The notes beneath the pieces are model-generated. The model saw only the letters and a program-made list of their open reading frames with translations, searched no databases and had not been told where the DNA came from. The position numbers and the translations under genes are program-made. 64,000 bases of DNA from NCBI GenBank assembly GCA_013396915.1, contig VWZL01005122.1, forward strand, positions 1,023,887 to 1,087,886. Reading direction: 5' to 3'. This document shows positions 12,479-24,930 of this stretch, piece after piece. How positions within the stretch are numbered: position 1 is the first letter of the stretch; each line of letters starts with the position of its first letter. Source of the DNA: Stercorarius parasiticus (taxonomy: Eukaryota > Chordata > Aves > Charadriiformes > Stercorariidae).

Positions 12479-13235
12479 TGAGCGGCGAGGCGAGGCGGCA
12501 GCGGGGGCGGCTTCCTCGGGCAGGGAAGTTTGAGGGGCCCCGAGTTCGGGCTCGTCTCCCCTCACGCCCCTCGCCAACTTCTGGCTGCGGAGCTGCCAGG
12601 TCCGCTGAGACCCACCCCACGCGCCCAGCCTGGAGGGGCGGGGAACAACCACAGGAATAATAATAAAAATAACACAGGTCACCTGAGGCCGGGCAGAGAC
12701 ACCGGCCAGGAGAAAATACAGCGTTACGAGACCCCAGTAAAGCCTCCCGCGGGAGCAGCGAGCGCTGCCTCCACGAAGTTTGGCTGCCACGGGGGAGAAG
12801 AAGCCCCTACCTCCGGGCAGTGCCACACCGGCCGGGGCTCCGAGCACTGTGCGCGCCGCCTCCTCTCCTTTGTGCAGCCGCCGCTGCTCGGGCGGCGGGT
12901 GGGAGAAGCCGGCGAGCCCCGAGTAGGTGCCGTCAGCGGCTCCGGCTCCGTGTGTGTGTGTGGAGGGCGGCGGTGCAAGCGCCTGCCAGCGGGCGAGGTC
13001 TGGCGCCATCTACCCGCCGAGCGGCGGCGGCGCGGGGGCGGAGCGCGGACAGCGCCCGCCTGAGGTGAAGGGCGCGCGAGGCGCCGCTCGCGCCCGACGG
13101 TCGCCGTAACGGTCGCCGTTTAACGGTCTTTCTGTGAGGTGCTGAAAAGGCCGTTGAGGCAACGGCGGAGCAGGGCCGCGGCGCGGGGGCAGTTGTGAGG
13201 AAGGCTGGGGGTGGCCGCTTCGGAGGGCTCGGCAA
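12450..13235. promoter_or_regulatory. SPOCK1: CpG island, probable SPOCK1 promoter
   Basis: This block is dense in CpG and GC, against AT-rich flanks on both sides. It sits immediately 5' of the minus-strand SPOCK1 coding exon. GC boxes (GGGGCGG cores) occur at about 12503-12510, 12635-12643 and 13034-13041. An ATGGCG (YY1-type) core lies on the minus strand at about 13004-13009. A (GT)n tract lies at 12950-12962 and MYB-type motifs at 13096-13165. No TATA box was seen, as is usual for a CpG-island promoter with dispersed initiation. Minus-strand donor-like sequences such as GGAG|GTAGGG near 12800 could end a 5' UTR exon here. The island may also fire on the plus strand. Several long open frames overlap it only because stop codons are rare in GC-rich DNA. 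Confidence 0.8.
13096..13165. promoter_or_regulatory. MYB-type motif cluster within a short tandem repeat
   Basis: The unit ACGGTCGCCGT occurs at 13097-13107 and again at 13109-13119, followed by a partial third copy (AACGGTC). The repeats create TAACGG at 13107-13112 and 13121-13126, and CAACGG occurs at 13160-13165. CCGTTG at 13151-13156 is the same motif on the other strand. YAACGG is the core recognised by c-MYB family factors. Motif presence is seen directly; occupancy is inference. Confidence 0.5.
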
Positions 13236-13477
13236 TGGAGTCTTCACTACTGCTGCAGCCTGAGGAGTTACAGAGCTGTAAAACTGGCCTTAAAAACAAT
13301 AAAAAACCCCCCCACACCAACTTTTGTAAGCCCTGGGTAGGATATGATTATCTTGAACCAATAGTTTTACAATTTCTAGAAGTAAAGATAATTCGAAGGC
13401 ATGGAAGTCATCCCCGGTTTCTTAATTTCTTTTTACAAGGAGCTCCCCTCCCTTGGTCGATACATCGGACACCATGA
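13211..13477 (+). other. Divergent short ORF at the edge of the CpG island
   Basis: An 88-codon plus-strand frame starts in the CpG island and runs into AT-rich DNA. A second in-frame ATG (MESSLLLQPEELQSCK...) lies in an acceptable Kozak context. I recognise no family, domain, signal peptide or membrane segment. Its place opposite SPOCK1 would fit the first exon of a bidirectional-promoter transcript. It may equally be chance, because it has no good splice site at its end and the codon choice is unremarkable. Treat it as unproven. Confidence 0.15.
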
Positions 13478-16400
13478 AGAGGTTTCTGCTCCCAGTCGGT
13501 AGGGTGTAAGGGAAAGGCGTCTTCCATTTTTTAGAAATGGGAAGGAGATAGATGAGAGGAGCTACATACTGGTCTAGGAACTAGGATGAAAGGAGGAGAC
13601 CTCCAGCAAGAAAGGAGAAAGTTCTCTATTGCCATCTGAAGAGCTGGGAGAGAGGGCTGGGCAATTTCCCACATCAGGATTTGGGTGGCTGTTGCTGTAC
13701 CCATTCCCGAAGACCGTCAGGAAGGCACTCCTCTGTAAGCCTGTTCTGAGCATTTCAAGGAATAGGAAAGAGGGAATTTTCACATACACAATTAATCTTT
13801 ATAATATGGAGTGGAGGCTGTTATTGATGGTCTCATTCTCTGCACCTGGATGGAAGGAAGAACTCTTCCCCTGCTAATTAATATGATGCCCAAAAATGAG
13901 GACCTATACTTCTGCTGACCATCTATTTTAAATACAGCTGTGAGTGCTGTTCCATATGACATTTTTCAAATATGGTTCATCAAAGTGTCTTGTAAATACT
14001 GCCTTTTCTCTCCAACAAAGCTGTCAACAGGGTTAAGTCCACTTTTTCCAGACAGGCACATCACAGGTTTCTTAAGTAACACAGGAAAGGGCCAAGGTTA
14101 TTAATTTTTTACTGATGTATCTGGGCACTGAACTCAGTATACGGTTCCATTCCTAGATCTGGTTTTAAATACAGTTCCTAAATACCACATAACCACAATA
14201 AAGCCTCTGGGATTTTGAGAGCAGAGAACAAGCACATACGCACATAAGTACCCCATATTGTATTCTCCCCTTGGTGTGCATAGAATCTAATGAAAGCTAC
14301 AAGCCTGCAGGAGGGCAAAATATAACCCAATAAAAGCAACAAATAGGAGAAATCCAAACCAAAGCCCTGCAGATTTGGATGTAAATCCATATCCAAACAC
14401 CTTGCTCCACCTTCCCTCCTGTACTGGACTATACCATTCTTCTGATGGTGGTCCAGGGTAAGTATTCCTCTCGAATTTCTCTCTGTTGTGCACAGACGTT
14501 CCTATAAAACTGTTAGTTTCAGTGACAGATAAGGTTTATGTAACTTCCACCTGGCAGAGTGAACACAAGCTTTCTCCTTTCTTACTTAGATTAACAGAGG
14601 ACTGTGCAGTTTGTTCTGTATGGGCCTTTTCTGTAAGGCTTTTAACAACAGAGAATTTGTCTTCTCTGCACAGACATTAAAGATCTTGCACCATCTTAAA
14701 TCTCATGGTTAAGAGATTTCCCCAGTGAGCTTACAGAAATCTATCGCCATTCAGCTATATACAGTTCTGTTTGACATAGTGTTTCACCCCAGACATTGCT
14801 GCATGTCAGCACTGTCATACACAAACTTTACCTGCTAAATATTTGGGAATTTTTATGCACGAGAAACTACATCAGTGCTTCCAGTTTTGCATAGATGCGC
14901 TAGTTACTACTTTCTTGATACCACTGGAGGTCAGACCAATTTAATCCTCCCTTGACGATTTCTTCAAGTCATGAATTGCCAGGCCAGCCTGGTAAAGAGC
15001 CGCAGAACATTGTTTTCACCAAAACTTGTAGGAGTTCTACCCATTGTATATTTATAGCAGCAGTTAGTTCATCCCTGTAAAACATGCTTGTTAGCACAGC
15101 ATGCCAGGGCTCAGTCCTTCAGTGACTTCAGTACGTTTGAATTCACTTAGTATGAAGCAGGCTGATATGCTTTCCAGTCAAAGACCTGAATGATAAATTG
15201 CAGAAACATCGTATATAAAGTGAGTAATTACATTTTTACTCGTAACGTTTGTGTCAGAAATGTGTCTTCATTTATTTAATTACTTCATAATCCCATATTC
15301 AAAACATGGCTAATCTTTCTTGATCCAGTAAAACACAGGCTTCCTGTTTAATCCTGATAGCAATCTCTATCACTCAGCAGCTGCAGCATTTCACCTCCAC
15401 ACTGTTTATCATCCATGACTAGAATTGAAACACCCTTGTTGGCTGGTTTTTATCTCTGGACAGTGCTATAATTGCCTCTAATTCTGATCCAAGAATATAA
15501 CATTAGAGATCTCGCTATAGTGGATGACTCAACTAGTTGGTATTTTGGATGTAAAAAGCTCCTTTGTTCCGAGTTAGAAGAACTACTGAAGAGTTAAAAA
15601 CCACTTTTTTTCATGCTTGCAGCTGTAAAAAGTGCCGCGGTATTGATTTCGGATATTATTTGATAATTCACTTCAACTGTATAAGTCATTTGATCAGAAG
15701 TTGTAATTACAATCATGCCTTGCCAGCTTCCCCATGCTGTAAGCCTGTCCAAGTTCATTCTGGAAGCAGAACCTTCTGGTGCAGAAAGCATTTCACACAC
15801 TTAAGAATCAAGGGGCAGATCTCATCTCCAGCTAAATTCCCCACACAGAGGAATGTTATAGTTATCTTAATAGGGCGCTTTGGGACTTTCAGTTAATAGA
15901 CAAAGCCTTCAGCACCAGTCTTGCAGGCAATATAACGGCAACACATTAACTTTCCCCTAGACCAAAGCAAGGATGCCTGGAGAGCCAAGTCAGCCACTCC
16001 TGTTTTCCCTGAAGCTGAGCTGAACTTGTCCCACATCACAGCCAGTAGCCAGCAGCTGCGTACCCAGTAGGGTAAAGTCAATAGCACATAAACATTGTCA
16101 TGTAAAGGATTTTACTTCCCCCAGTTATACTTGATAGCAAGACTCACTTTTTCACCTCCTTGATTGCTTCCATAGTTCTTGAGGCAGTGGCTGCAGCCTT
16201 TGTAGTTGAGTCTTGAAAATCATCTGTGGACTTTTATTGATGGTTTTTCCCCTCCTCCTGTGAGGCACAATTCCACTGACTTCAGTTTTTTAAACACTTA
16301 ATCAGGAAAATAATCTTTACAGTAACAAACGTTTAATGTGCATTTCTGTACTTTACTGTGTACCAGAGTCCTTCACTACTGGATTAGGAAAATTCAATTC

Positions 16401-17177
16401 TTGTAATTTAACTGGATTTAAAAATATATCACTAAAAAGGTACATGCGGTGGCACAGACCTTTATTTAACATCCCTTTGTATCTTCCATGTACTGTTGTA
16501 TCCTTTTAATAGACAGGAGTTTTATTTCCTCCTGTGATTCTCAGAACTGCAGATTCAGCTTTGTTAGCTCTGCTGGGCAATTGTGCAGAAAAAAACTAGT
16601 TTAACCTGTGCAATAAGTGATTGTTGGCTTATACAAAGTTCCTGAGACATTTGTCCATTTTACAACAGACTGTAATTCCTCTTCTCTGAAAATACTACAA
16701 ATACAGATTTGACCTCTTTATTCGCCTGTGCTCCTGGCCTCTTCTCTATATAAAACACCCATATTTTATTGCAACAGTGCCTGGAATTTTGCAAGAATTT
16801 GCAACCAGGAGTGCTGCAAGTGTGTCACATGGCAGGAAAATTACGGTTTTCTAGCAGGCAAAGTGGCACCAGCTACTTTGGAGACATTGCAGTTGGTGCA
16901 GTCCCCTGTGTTCTTATCCCTCTGAAGCACTTAACCCCAATGTCAGTGATTTCAGTGTAAGAGAAAACATCCATTGACCTGGAAAGATCCTACAACATGT
17001 TCCGCAATCTATTTGCTGCTGGGTATTAGTTGTAATATCCCAGATTAAAGTGAATTGAAATACGGGCAAGTTCTGGGCAAAGTAAAAGCTGAACACAGTT
17101 TATGGTAGAGATGTATAAGAAACACAACAACTCAAGCAAAAGAAGAGTAAAACCAATGAGTAAATAAAGTGACTTAC
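13478..17177. other. 5' flank of SPOCK1, no gene recognised
   Basis: AT-rich unique sequence between the CpG island and the candidate exon at 17178. Open frames are short, mostly overlap one another, and show no recognisable domain. No retroelement was identified by eye. Confidence 0.6.
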
Positions 17178-17251
17178 CACCTACAGAAGTTGGAGGTGGA
17201 TTTCAGGGCTGAGGTTTTCCCATCTTGCAAAGCTCTCTGGCCCACAGGTAT
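17178..17251 (-). other. Candidate non-coding exon upstream of SPOCK1
   Basis: On the minus strand a long T-rich tract ending in TTTCTGCTAG is followed by 74 nt starting ATACCTGTGG. It ends GTAGGTG|GTAAGTCA, a near-perfect donor. Two of the three frames carry stops and the third is open for 24 codons without recognisable homology. One ATG opens a six-codon uORF that ends in TGA. The exon is co-oriented with SPOCK1 and lies about 4.7 kb upstream of its ATG exon, which itself begins at an acceptor. A 5' UTR exon of an alternative or longer SPOCK1 transcript is the simplest reading, with a separate lncRNA as the alternative. Its own acceptor implies still another exon further upstream. Confidence 0.45.
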
Positions 17252-20200
17252 CTAGCAGAAAAAAAAGAGAAAAATGCATTTAAAATTGAAAACAACTTCT
17301 GTTCACATAAAACATATAATCAAACAAAAGGTTACATTTAAACTGAAAGATGAGACTGAAGCAGGTATTCACAATGTTTAACTTTCAGCTTCTGAGGCTA
17401 ATCCTCAATTTCCTCTGTCATCAGTAAAAAGAAACAAGTTCTTCTGAATGATGCCTCAGAGCAGAAGTCTGTCCTAGCCACTGTGGATTGTTTTCTGAAG
17501 GATGTTATTGACTGCAGAAAGAGCCTACAAAACCAGAGGCACACTAGATAGAAGTTAGGCCTTGTGATTACCGTCCTCGGGACCTGCAGACTAACATAAA
17601 AAAAACAACTTTACCCACATCAGTCTATTCGGGTCACATCAGAACATTCGTCAGTTTAAAGACTAAGTGTTTCATGGGAAGATATTCCCTGCGTATTTGA
17701 CAAATGGTTTCACTTTCTTATCTTTCTAGTGGATACGGTGATCGTGACAAAAGTAATTTTATGGTATTTCACAAAGTATCTTGTAAAATGGCAACCTTAT
17801 TTTATGGTGGCTTTTATTACTACTGGAACTTTTACTAGCAATTGCATCACAAAAATCGGTTAACATAAATATTGCAGTGAAGAGCTCTCACCATTTAATG
17901 CCAGCGTTAACTCTGCCAATGCAGCCTTCATTTTCAGATGGAAAAGGTCATTAGAATTAAATTTGTCCTCAGACTTCATACTTAGCTGGGATGAAACACT
18001 AGTATGAAGTTTTGTAGCTTTCTTCGGCCTGGAAATATCATCCCATGATTTGCCACTGTCAAGTAGTCATAGAGAGTTGCCTTAAGCACTCTCTGCAATA
18101 TATGAACAGAAACAGAGATTTGCAGATTAACATGTGAAATATCAAATGGGTTTGTTCAAAATTTACTACAGTAAAATCCTGTTTTGAACATTGGTGAGAC
18201 ACCACAGTATCAAACAATAATAAATAACACAGTTTACATTAATAGTCAGATTTCAGAGATTAAATTTGCATGGAAGATGGAGCATCATTAATGGGTGAAA
18301 TACAAAAATTAAATTTGCATTCATATAGAATTTAAGGAAGTCTCAAGTGTGCTTATTCTTTCCCTATGTTACCCTTTCCTTTTTAAACTTTCTCTATTTT
18401 TCCCGTTCTCGCTACTTTTTCTTTTGTCTCTAACACCACCTTATGCAGTTTTGGCGTTTTGAGCTCTTTATGGTTCTTTATGATCATTTCTTCCATTCTT
18501 CCCTTTCTCCTTTCATTCGCTTCAGTCTTCCCATCCCCCTTTTCTCTTGCTCATATAAACACATATAAAGATCCTTACAAAAGCAGCAGCTTTCCTGGAG
18601 ATTCTGGAGCCAGTCTGGAAGCAGTGCTGCCTGACGGACACAATCCCAAGACATCTTGCAACTTCAGAGGCCGGGCTTGGCATCAGCCCAGTTACATACG
18701 GTTAACATCAGATTTGAATTTACTGAGTACCGTGAAAACAAGAAGAACTGGGGATTTACTGTATCAAACAATCTTCTCCCTCTCACTAAACTCTCTTTTC
18801 ATTAAAGAAAATAAAACAGAAGTACTGATGTCTACAGATGAGGACAATAAAGATGAGCCACAGAGGAGCCGTAATGGTTTGCATACTCATAAACCCTCTC
18901 AATCTTTGTGGCTTCAATGTTTTCCTATGGGGGATAATGTTAAGAATGTGCTAGAATGCAATACTTTCAGATAATGTTGGGAAACAATTTTATTTCTCCC
19001 TGCTGCCACATTTTAGGGATGAAGCTTAAGCTCTCTTGGGGAGCGGATGATTCTCCTCCCCAATATCCTGAACCCGTATGGAAAACTAAATGCTATTTTA
19101 CACAGTCATGGAATCCCTTGAAGTCAGCGTGCTTAAGAGAAGTGTTAGGTAGGAGGGAAGAGAGGCATTAGCTGTGGTGGTAGCTGAGAGAGAGGTAAAA
19201 GGTGCAAGACAGGGTCAGCATCAGTGTCTGCTAGCACCCGGGGCAGCTGTAAGAAATTTGAGGAATGTGGACCACATGCCCTGGGTGGGGATACTGAAGG
19301 AGACTGACAAAAATTTGGCCATTGGATCTGCTACAAGCCTATATCGCTCTAGTGAGACTACGCTACTACTCCAGCATAGTCATTGCTCAAGCATGGCAGG
19401 GGCAGACCCTCATCCAGCTGAACAGTCCTGCAGCTATAAATTATCACTTCAGTCGTGTATACTTTAAGCAGGTCCTTGCACCAAGGACAGTATTCTGCAA
19501 AGGACCGTGTTCTGGTCAGAAAATGGACAAAAATTTAAAAGAATTCCGGACATCTTCCTTTGCTTTAGTCAGTAACTGAGTTGTCTCTGATAACAGGACT
19601 ATAGAAACAAAGAAAAATAACCCCCAAACCTTGATAATACTCTTTGGGGCAGAAATTAAAAAGGAGGAAAAGGCCTTATCCACAGTGACAGTCTAGAAAT
19701 GTGAGGATGCAAAACTTCACCTTGTGTCAGCAAGCATGGAGACTGGCAGAAAGGAAGGCAGACAGTAGCCTTATTTCTCACAGTAAGCGATTCTGAAGTG
19801 CTTGACGTGTTTTCAGTTAACTCTGGCCAAATTTGAAACTGTATTAAAGGAATCTAAGTAGTACTTCACTCTGCATAGAAATGAAAGACAAGTGTTAAGT
19901 TTTTAAATGCAGAGTACAAAAAGAGTAGAAGAATTTGTCCACGTTCCAATGCAGCTCAAGGTCTTGCAATTTCAAGGTGTGTAAGAGAGACTGAATCCAC
20001 CAAGGGAGGAGGAGACCAATTCAAAAGTGGGAACAAAGTGCTGGCAGAGAAACCGCAGAAGACCTGGAATTCACACCAGACAAAGCAATCAGAATCTGCC
20101 AAGCAAAATTCATGCTGCAGTGAAATTTGTGAGAAGTGAGCAGTGCTTTGATTCCACAGGGAGTAGAAATAATCTGCTAATATTTCAAGAATCTATGCCC

Positions 20201-23200
20201 AGGGCAAGAAGTATACACAGAACTAAATGTCAAAGTCCACACAAAAAGTAGTACATGGGGTGGCACACTCTGCCATATATTTGAGACAAAATTTTGCCGA
20301 TGCCTGGAAAGAAATGCAATAATGGCAAAGGCTTACATAATTTCACATACCCTAGGAGAGCATGCGCTGCAACAAAAACCATGACAGTGTCATTAACAGC
20401 TCAGAAAAATTCTTCATAGGAGCAGTGCATAACACTGAAGCAGAAGATGAATGGACTATCTGCCTGAGAGGAACTGAGATATATTAATTTTAAGTTGGAT
20501 TTTGGTGCACAAGCCAACGGGATGCCAAAAATAGTGTTCTTAGGAGGAAAAAAAAAAACCAAGAAAAAAAAGAAAAAGAAAATAAAAGCAAACAGAGTAA
20601 GCTAAGTGACTGGCTCAGGCCATTTTGGTGCAGAGCTCACAGATTCTCTTAAGAGGGTTAGTCAAACCTACAGGGACGTGAATTTGAGAAAAGTTACAGA
20701 TTACGTGTGCTTCAAGGGAAAATAAACCTATTGTTTGATTCCTGCTCTTGATGATGCCAAGTCACTGGAAAAGCAGGGAATTAAAAATAGGTAAGGAGGA
20801 TATGTGAGTGTCTTCCAAAGGATAGAGGAAGTATTTCAGAACATAGAAAATACCTGTTAGTTCAACCCCTATGAAAGTTTCTCTCACTTTGAGGCAGAAA
20901 TTAAAAAAAAATAGGACAAGATGAAAAGGAACAAGATGCAGCGCTCATTGCTTTATCCCAAGGGAAGTATTCCCCTGAGATGGGAAAAAGTAGAATCTTT
21001 TCCTTACGAACAGACTCAAGGAACTAATCACATAAATTGAAAGTGTTTTTCACTGAGGGACAGAAGTCCTTGAAACAATACACCTTGCTTCTTTGTGCAT
21101 CATTGGGCTGTGAAAAGGGTCTGTAGGGAGAGAAACAAAATATAAGCAGACAAGATGTCTTCTGAGATTGTTTGCAGATTGATTAGACAGCTTTCTGAAG
21201 TCTTCCTGGCCCTATGCTTTTGATTCCTCATTCTTGTACATTCCAGGAAAGATATGTCTTTTTGCAGCCTTCCTGAGGGTATTTTTGGTAGAAAAAGTAA
21301 CTTTTTTTTTTTTTAATGACACAAAAGATATTAAGATTTTCATCAAGGGCAAAATCACAGTATCAATATAAAATCTCCAGGGAGCTTTGGAAGTAACGAG
21401 AGCTAGTGAACCAAGAGACCATACAAATAAAATTAAGTAGATTCCATGAAGTATAAATAATAAATGAGACAAGGAAAGAAGCTAATCGAGCCAGGAAGAT
21501 CATCCAGTGACACCATAAATATATTCCTCCAACACACAAAAAGAAGGCATGAGGATTTCTTGAATTAATTAACTGCAAAAGGGAATTTGTGTTTAATATG
21601 ACTTCTGAAACCTGAAAGTTATGATGGAGATGGGATTTGACTTGCCAGGTATATTTTGATCTGAGCAGTTCTTGTTTCAGGTAAGAGAGTTATATTACTT
21701 ATGTAAGTACAAGTTAGCCCAGTTGAAAACGAGATGGTCTGTCTCACATAACACAGGCTCCCCACACCAACGTCTATGGGGCTGACGAAACCGGAGCAGT
21801 GCTACTCTGTCTGGGCCTGGTTTTGATCTGGCAAATCTATCCCGACTTGCCAATCATGTCAAATTGTAAACAATTTTGAAGTCTGGGAGACTGTGATAGA
21901 GTAAATAAGGTTTGTCATGGATGTTTTTTCAGAGACTAGTCAGTTCTCTCACTCTAGAGTCCAGTATGTCTGCAAAAACGTGATAGCAATATGCTCAGAT
22001 AGAAAAGGAATTTTTCACCTCAGTCAAGGTTTAACATTTTTCTTAAGTACTGAGTATAGACAACTTATTGCTGTGGCCAGAGGATCTGGCAAATAACCTG
22101 TTAAGAAGATTATTTTTCCTCATCTACAAATACAGGATTCTTGGTTACATGCACACACTCGGGAGCATTTGACGGAAATGCAACTGAACTAAGTGCAGAG
22201 CTTGATTATATACAAGTTTTTCTAAATCCAATTCACAAAACCAGCCCGTCTGACCTCAGGTGAAGTATGAACTGCAAGTTCCAAAGCTACAGCTGAGATC
22301 CTCCTCCAAGAAAGAAATTAATAGTATTAGCACAAGTCAAGTCTGCGTGGTCCTGGCCCATATACTTTTTAAAATTAGATTATTAAATTGTTAAAGGGGC
22401 AAAGATAGTGATCCTCCAAGGCTTCATAGAAAAATCTGTGAAGATATACACAAAGGTGACTTTAGACATTGAAAAGTCTAAGAAAAGGTCTGAAGTCTGG
22501 CCTCAAATGAAGCATGAGCTATTAAATATTGTCACCTAGGCCAGCAGCAGAGACCACATTGAGTGAAAGAGCACATTAGGAGACAATCACCATCACACTG
22601 ATGCCACATAAAAAGAATTGCCTGTCCTCTGCTGTCCTCTCCAATAGAAGGATTTAACAACAATGACTAGAAACAACTATATAATAGTTACATTATTCTC
22701 TGTCCCCCTCAGCGGTTTTCTTTCAAGATGCCTCAGTTAAATAGCCAATCCTATTTCTCAATTTATTTTTCTAGATATGTAAATACTGACAAGCTCAATG
22801 GGCTGCTTAGTATGTGCAATTTTAAGCCATTTGTTTGAAATATGGCTTCAGACTCCTGACCAATATTTCTCATCATTCATAGTCCAAAGGGTTGCTAGGA
22901 GAAAGTGTCAAAAAAACAAAGAACCTGCTCAGTCAGACCGGAGTTGTTTCCAGACTTCACGCTGAAATTAAATAATAGTTTTAGCAAAACATAGGTCATC
23001 ACTTGCTGACATTTTGTTCAACAGAAAACTGAAAACCTGTTGCCTGAATGTTTAAAACTAAAGCTGCACTCATCAGAGGCATGGAGCTAAAAAGTCAGAA
23101 GAAGAAGGTGTAAAACGAGCAGTATGGCTTCGGTCCCAGATTTATCCCACAGCTTTCACTCAAGACTCCTCTGTCTGTAAATCACAGAAAGTGGGATATA

Positions 23201-23997
23201 AGAGAATCAAAACCTGACTTTTTCAAGCTTACTGTGATAATTCTGTTTTCGTTATTAGGGATGAATTCATACTGTTGTGTTCCCTGCAAAATAGAAAGAG
23301 TGTATAATTAGGACCAGATGTTTACATCCTGGTTTATGCCTAGTAAATACACAGTGACAGGAAAGCATATGAAGTCCAATTCAGCAAGAGCAAAATGTTA
23401 TTTAAGGTTATATGGGAAAGCACTGAAAAATTAATTTTTCTCAATTGGATAGAAAAAATACAACTCCCTCCCTCTTTAAAAAAATACAAGCCACACTTTC
23501 AAATGATGGGATATTTGTAACACAGGTACACTGCCATTGTAGCATTGGACAATGTGTTTTCAGACAAAAAAACATAACTTTCAGTCTTCATAAATAAAGA
23601 GAAGGAATAAAATAGGCTAAAATATAAGAAGTGAACAAAATTTCTGGTGAGATAAAGGTGTTGAGACTCAGATAACTTTCAAAACTCAAGTTCAGTCTTA
23701 CCATGTGTCTAAATGTCTCCCCACTGAACATTTAAAGTTTATGCTCATGGTTTTAATTTCAATATGCATTTTTATTAAATAAAGATTACATATTTTATTT
23801 TCTTCCTGGATATTCTTCCTGTTCTGTTAGTGGTGGAACATATAAACAGGTTAGGTCTGTATTAGTTAAAAGGCTCGCTAGATGGAAATGAATGGTTGTA
23901 GAAGAACCAGTAAATATGTTAGTCAAGCATTTAAGACGCTGGCTTGTGAGAAATAAGTAGTAAGTAAGCAAATATGAATGTTAGGATTGTCTTATTT

Positions 23998-24130
23998 AAC
24001 ACTTTCACCGATTACCTGGTAAAAGGAGTATACAGCCCAGTGCCGAAATTTGCAGAGGATACTAAACAGGGAGGGATCAGGATAACGAAGTACAGGGAAG
24101 TCACAACATAAAGCTTTACACTGATGAAGA
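23998..24130 (+). mobile_element. Ancient CR1 fossil, reverse-transcriptase segment
   Basis: Translation in the frame starting at 23998 gives NTFTDYLVKGVYSPVPKFAE followed by DTKQGG. This aligns by eye with the LINE/CR1 reverse transcriptase region that carries the catalytic FADD box and DTKLGG, with FADD here degraded to FAED. Homology fades after about 24130. It is probably part of the same decayed insertion as the 3' UTR remnant near 24765-24925, in the same orientation. Confidence 0.65.
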
Positions 24131-24764
24131 CAAATAGAAAAAAAAATCCTCAAGACGAGAATGTGGAGTGTTTTGGTTAATTTTACAAAAAAAGTCCCTT
24201 GGGAAAAAGATACATAGCTTATATTCTCTACTCACTTAAATGAATCATATACTTCCTAAATGTAAAGTACAGATTCTTGGAAAAGCCTTTGATTGAAGTT
24301 CCTCACATCAGTCATTTGTCTTACAACATGGATACTAGATTATTTGATGGAGACAAATAGATCATAAGCAAAAATAATTCATAGGAGATGTCAAAAAATT
24401 AACACCTTGTCTGGATCCTGTCAGGAGTTTTGAAGTAATGTTATATTTCAGATTTAGTTTAGAAATGTCTAGTTTTAGAGAATGAAATGTGAAATAATTA
24501 AAATGAATCAATTCATATTCTCTAGGGCCCAATTTTTAGAGTTTTAAGACATCTAATAATTCCATGGAAGTGGAGAAAGGCTTGATGGTGGTAGCATACA
24601 TAATTATCCCAGCACCTAGACCTTCAGTAATCACAGGAAAATCACTTCCTGCATCCTCTCTTGCACTGGTATAGCAGGGGCTGGGGAAGGAAAGAGGCAG
24701 AAGGGACTCTGGCTTAATAAATATAGGATGAATATAAATAAGAATTGTCTAGCACTAAGATCTA

Positions 24765-24930
24765 ATAGACTGTGCAGTGAACTCCCAAAGGAGACATTGC
24801 TTGAGACTCTTAAGAACAGGATGATTAAGGCACTGGTGAATATACTCAGGGGAGCTGTCCTGCAGTGGCAGAGAAATGGGCTGGAAGACAAAACAGGTAA
24901 TTTCGAGCAACTTCAAGGCATGGAATTCCA
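24765..24930 (+). mobile_element. Ancient CR1-like 3' UTR fossil
   Basis: The sequence includes CATTGCTTGAGACTCTTAAG, then AAGGCACTGGTGAATATACT. It continues with TCCTGCAGTGGCAG and AAATGGGCTGGAAGAC. The order and wording match old amniote CR1 3' UTRs. No terminal octamer repeat survives. With the RT fragment about 650 nt upstream it suggests one old insertion of roughly 0.9 kb, heavily mutated. Confidence 0.6.

Noticed and set aside
12056..13009. 317-codon minus-strand ORF taken as a full protein
   Set aside because: Only the 56 codons at 12278-12445 show testican homology. The N-terminal part is GC-rich CpG-island sequence read through a strong acceptor, and the C-terminal part is intron beyond a consensus donor.
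12384..13320. Several other long frames on both strands in the CpG island
   Set aside because: They overlap in all frames, are rich in Arg/Ala/Pro/Gly and reflect rarity of stop codons in GC-rich DNA.
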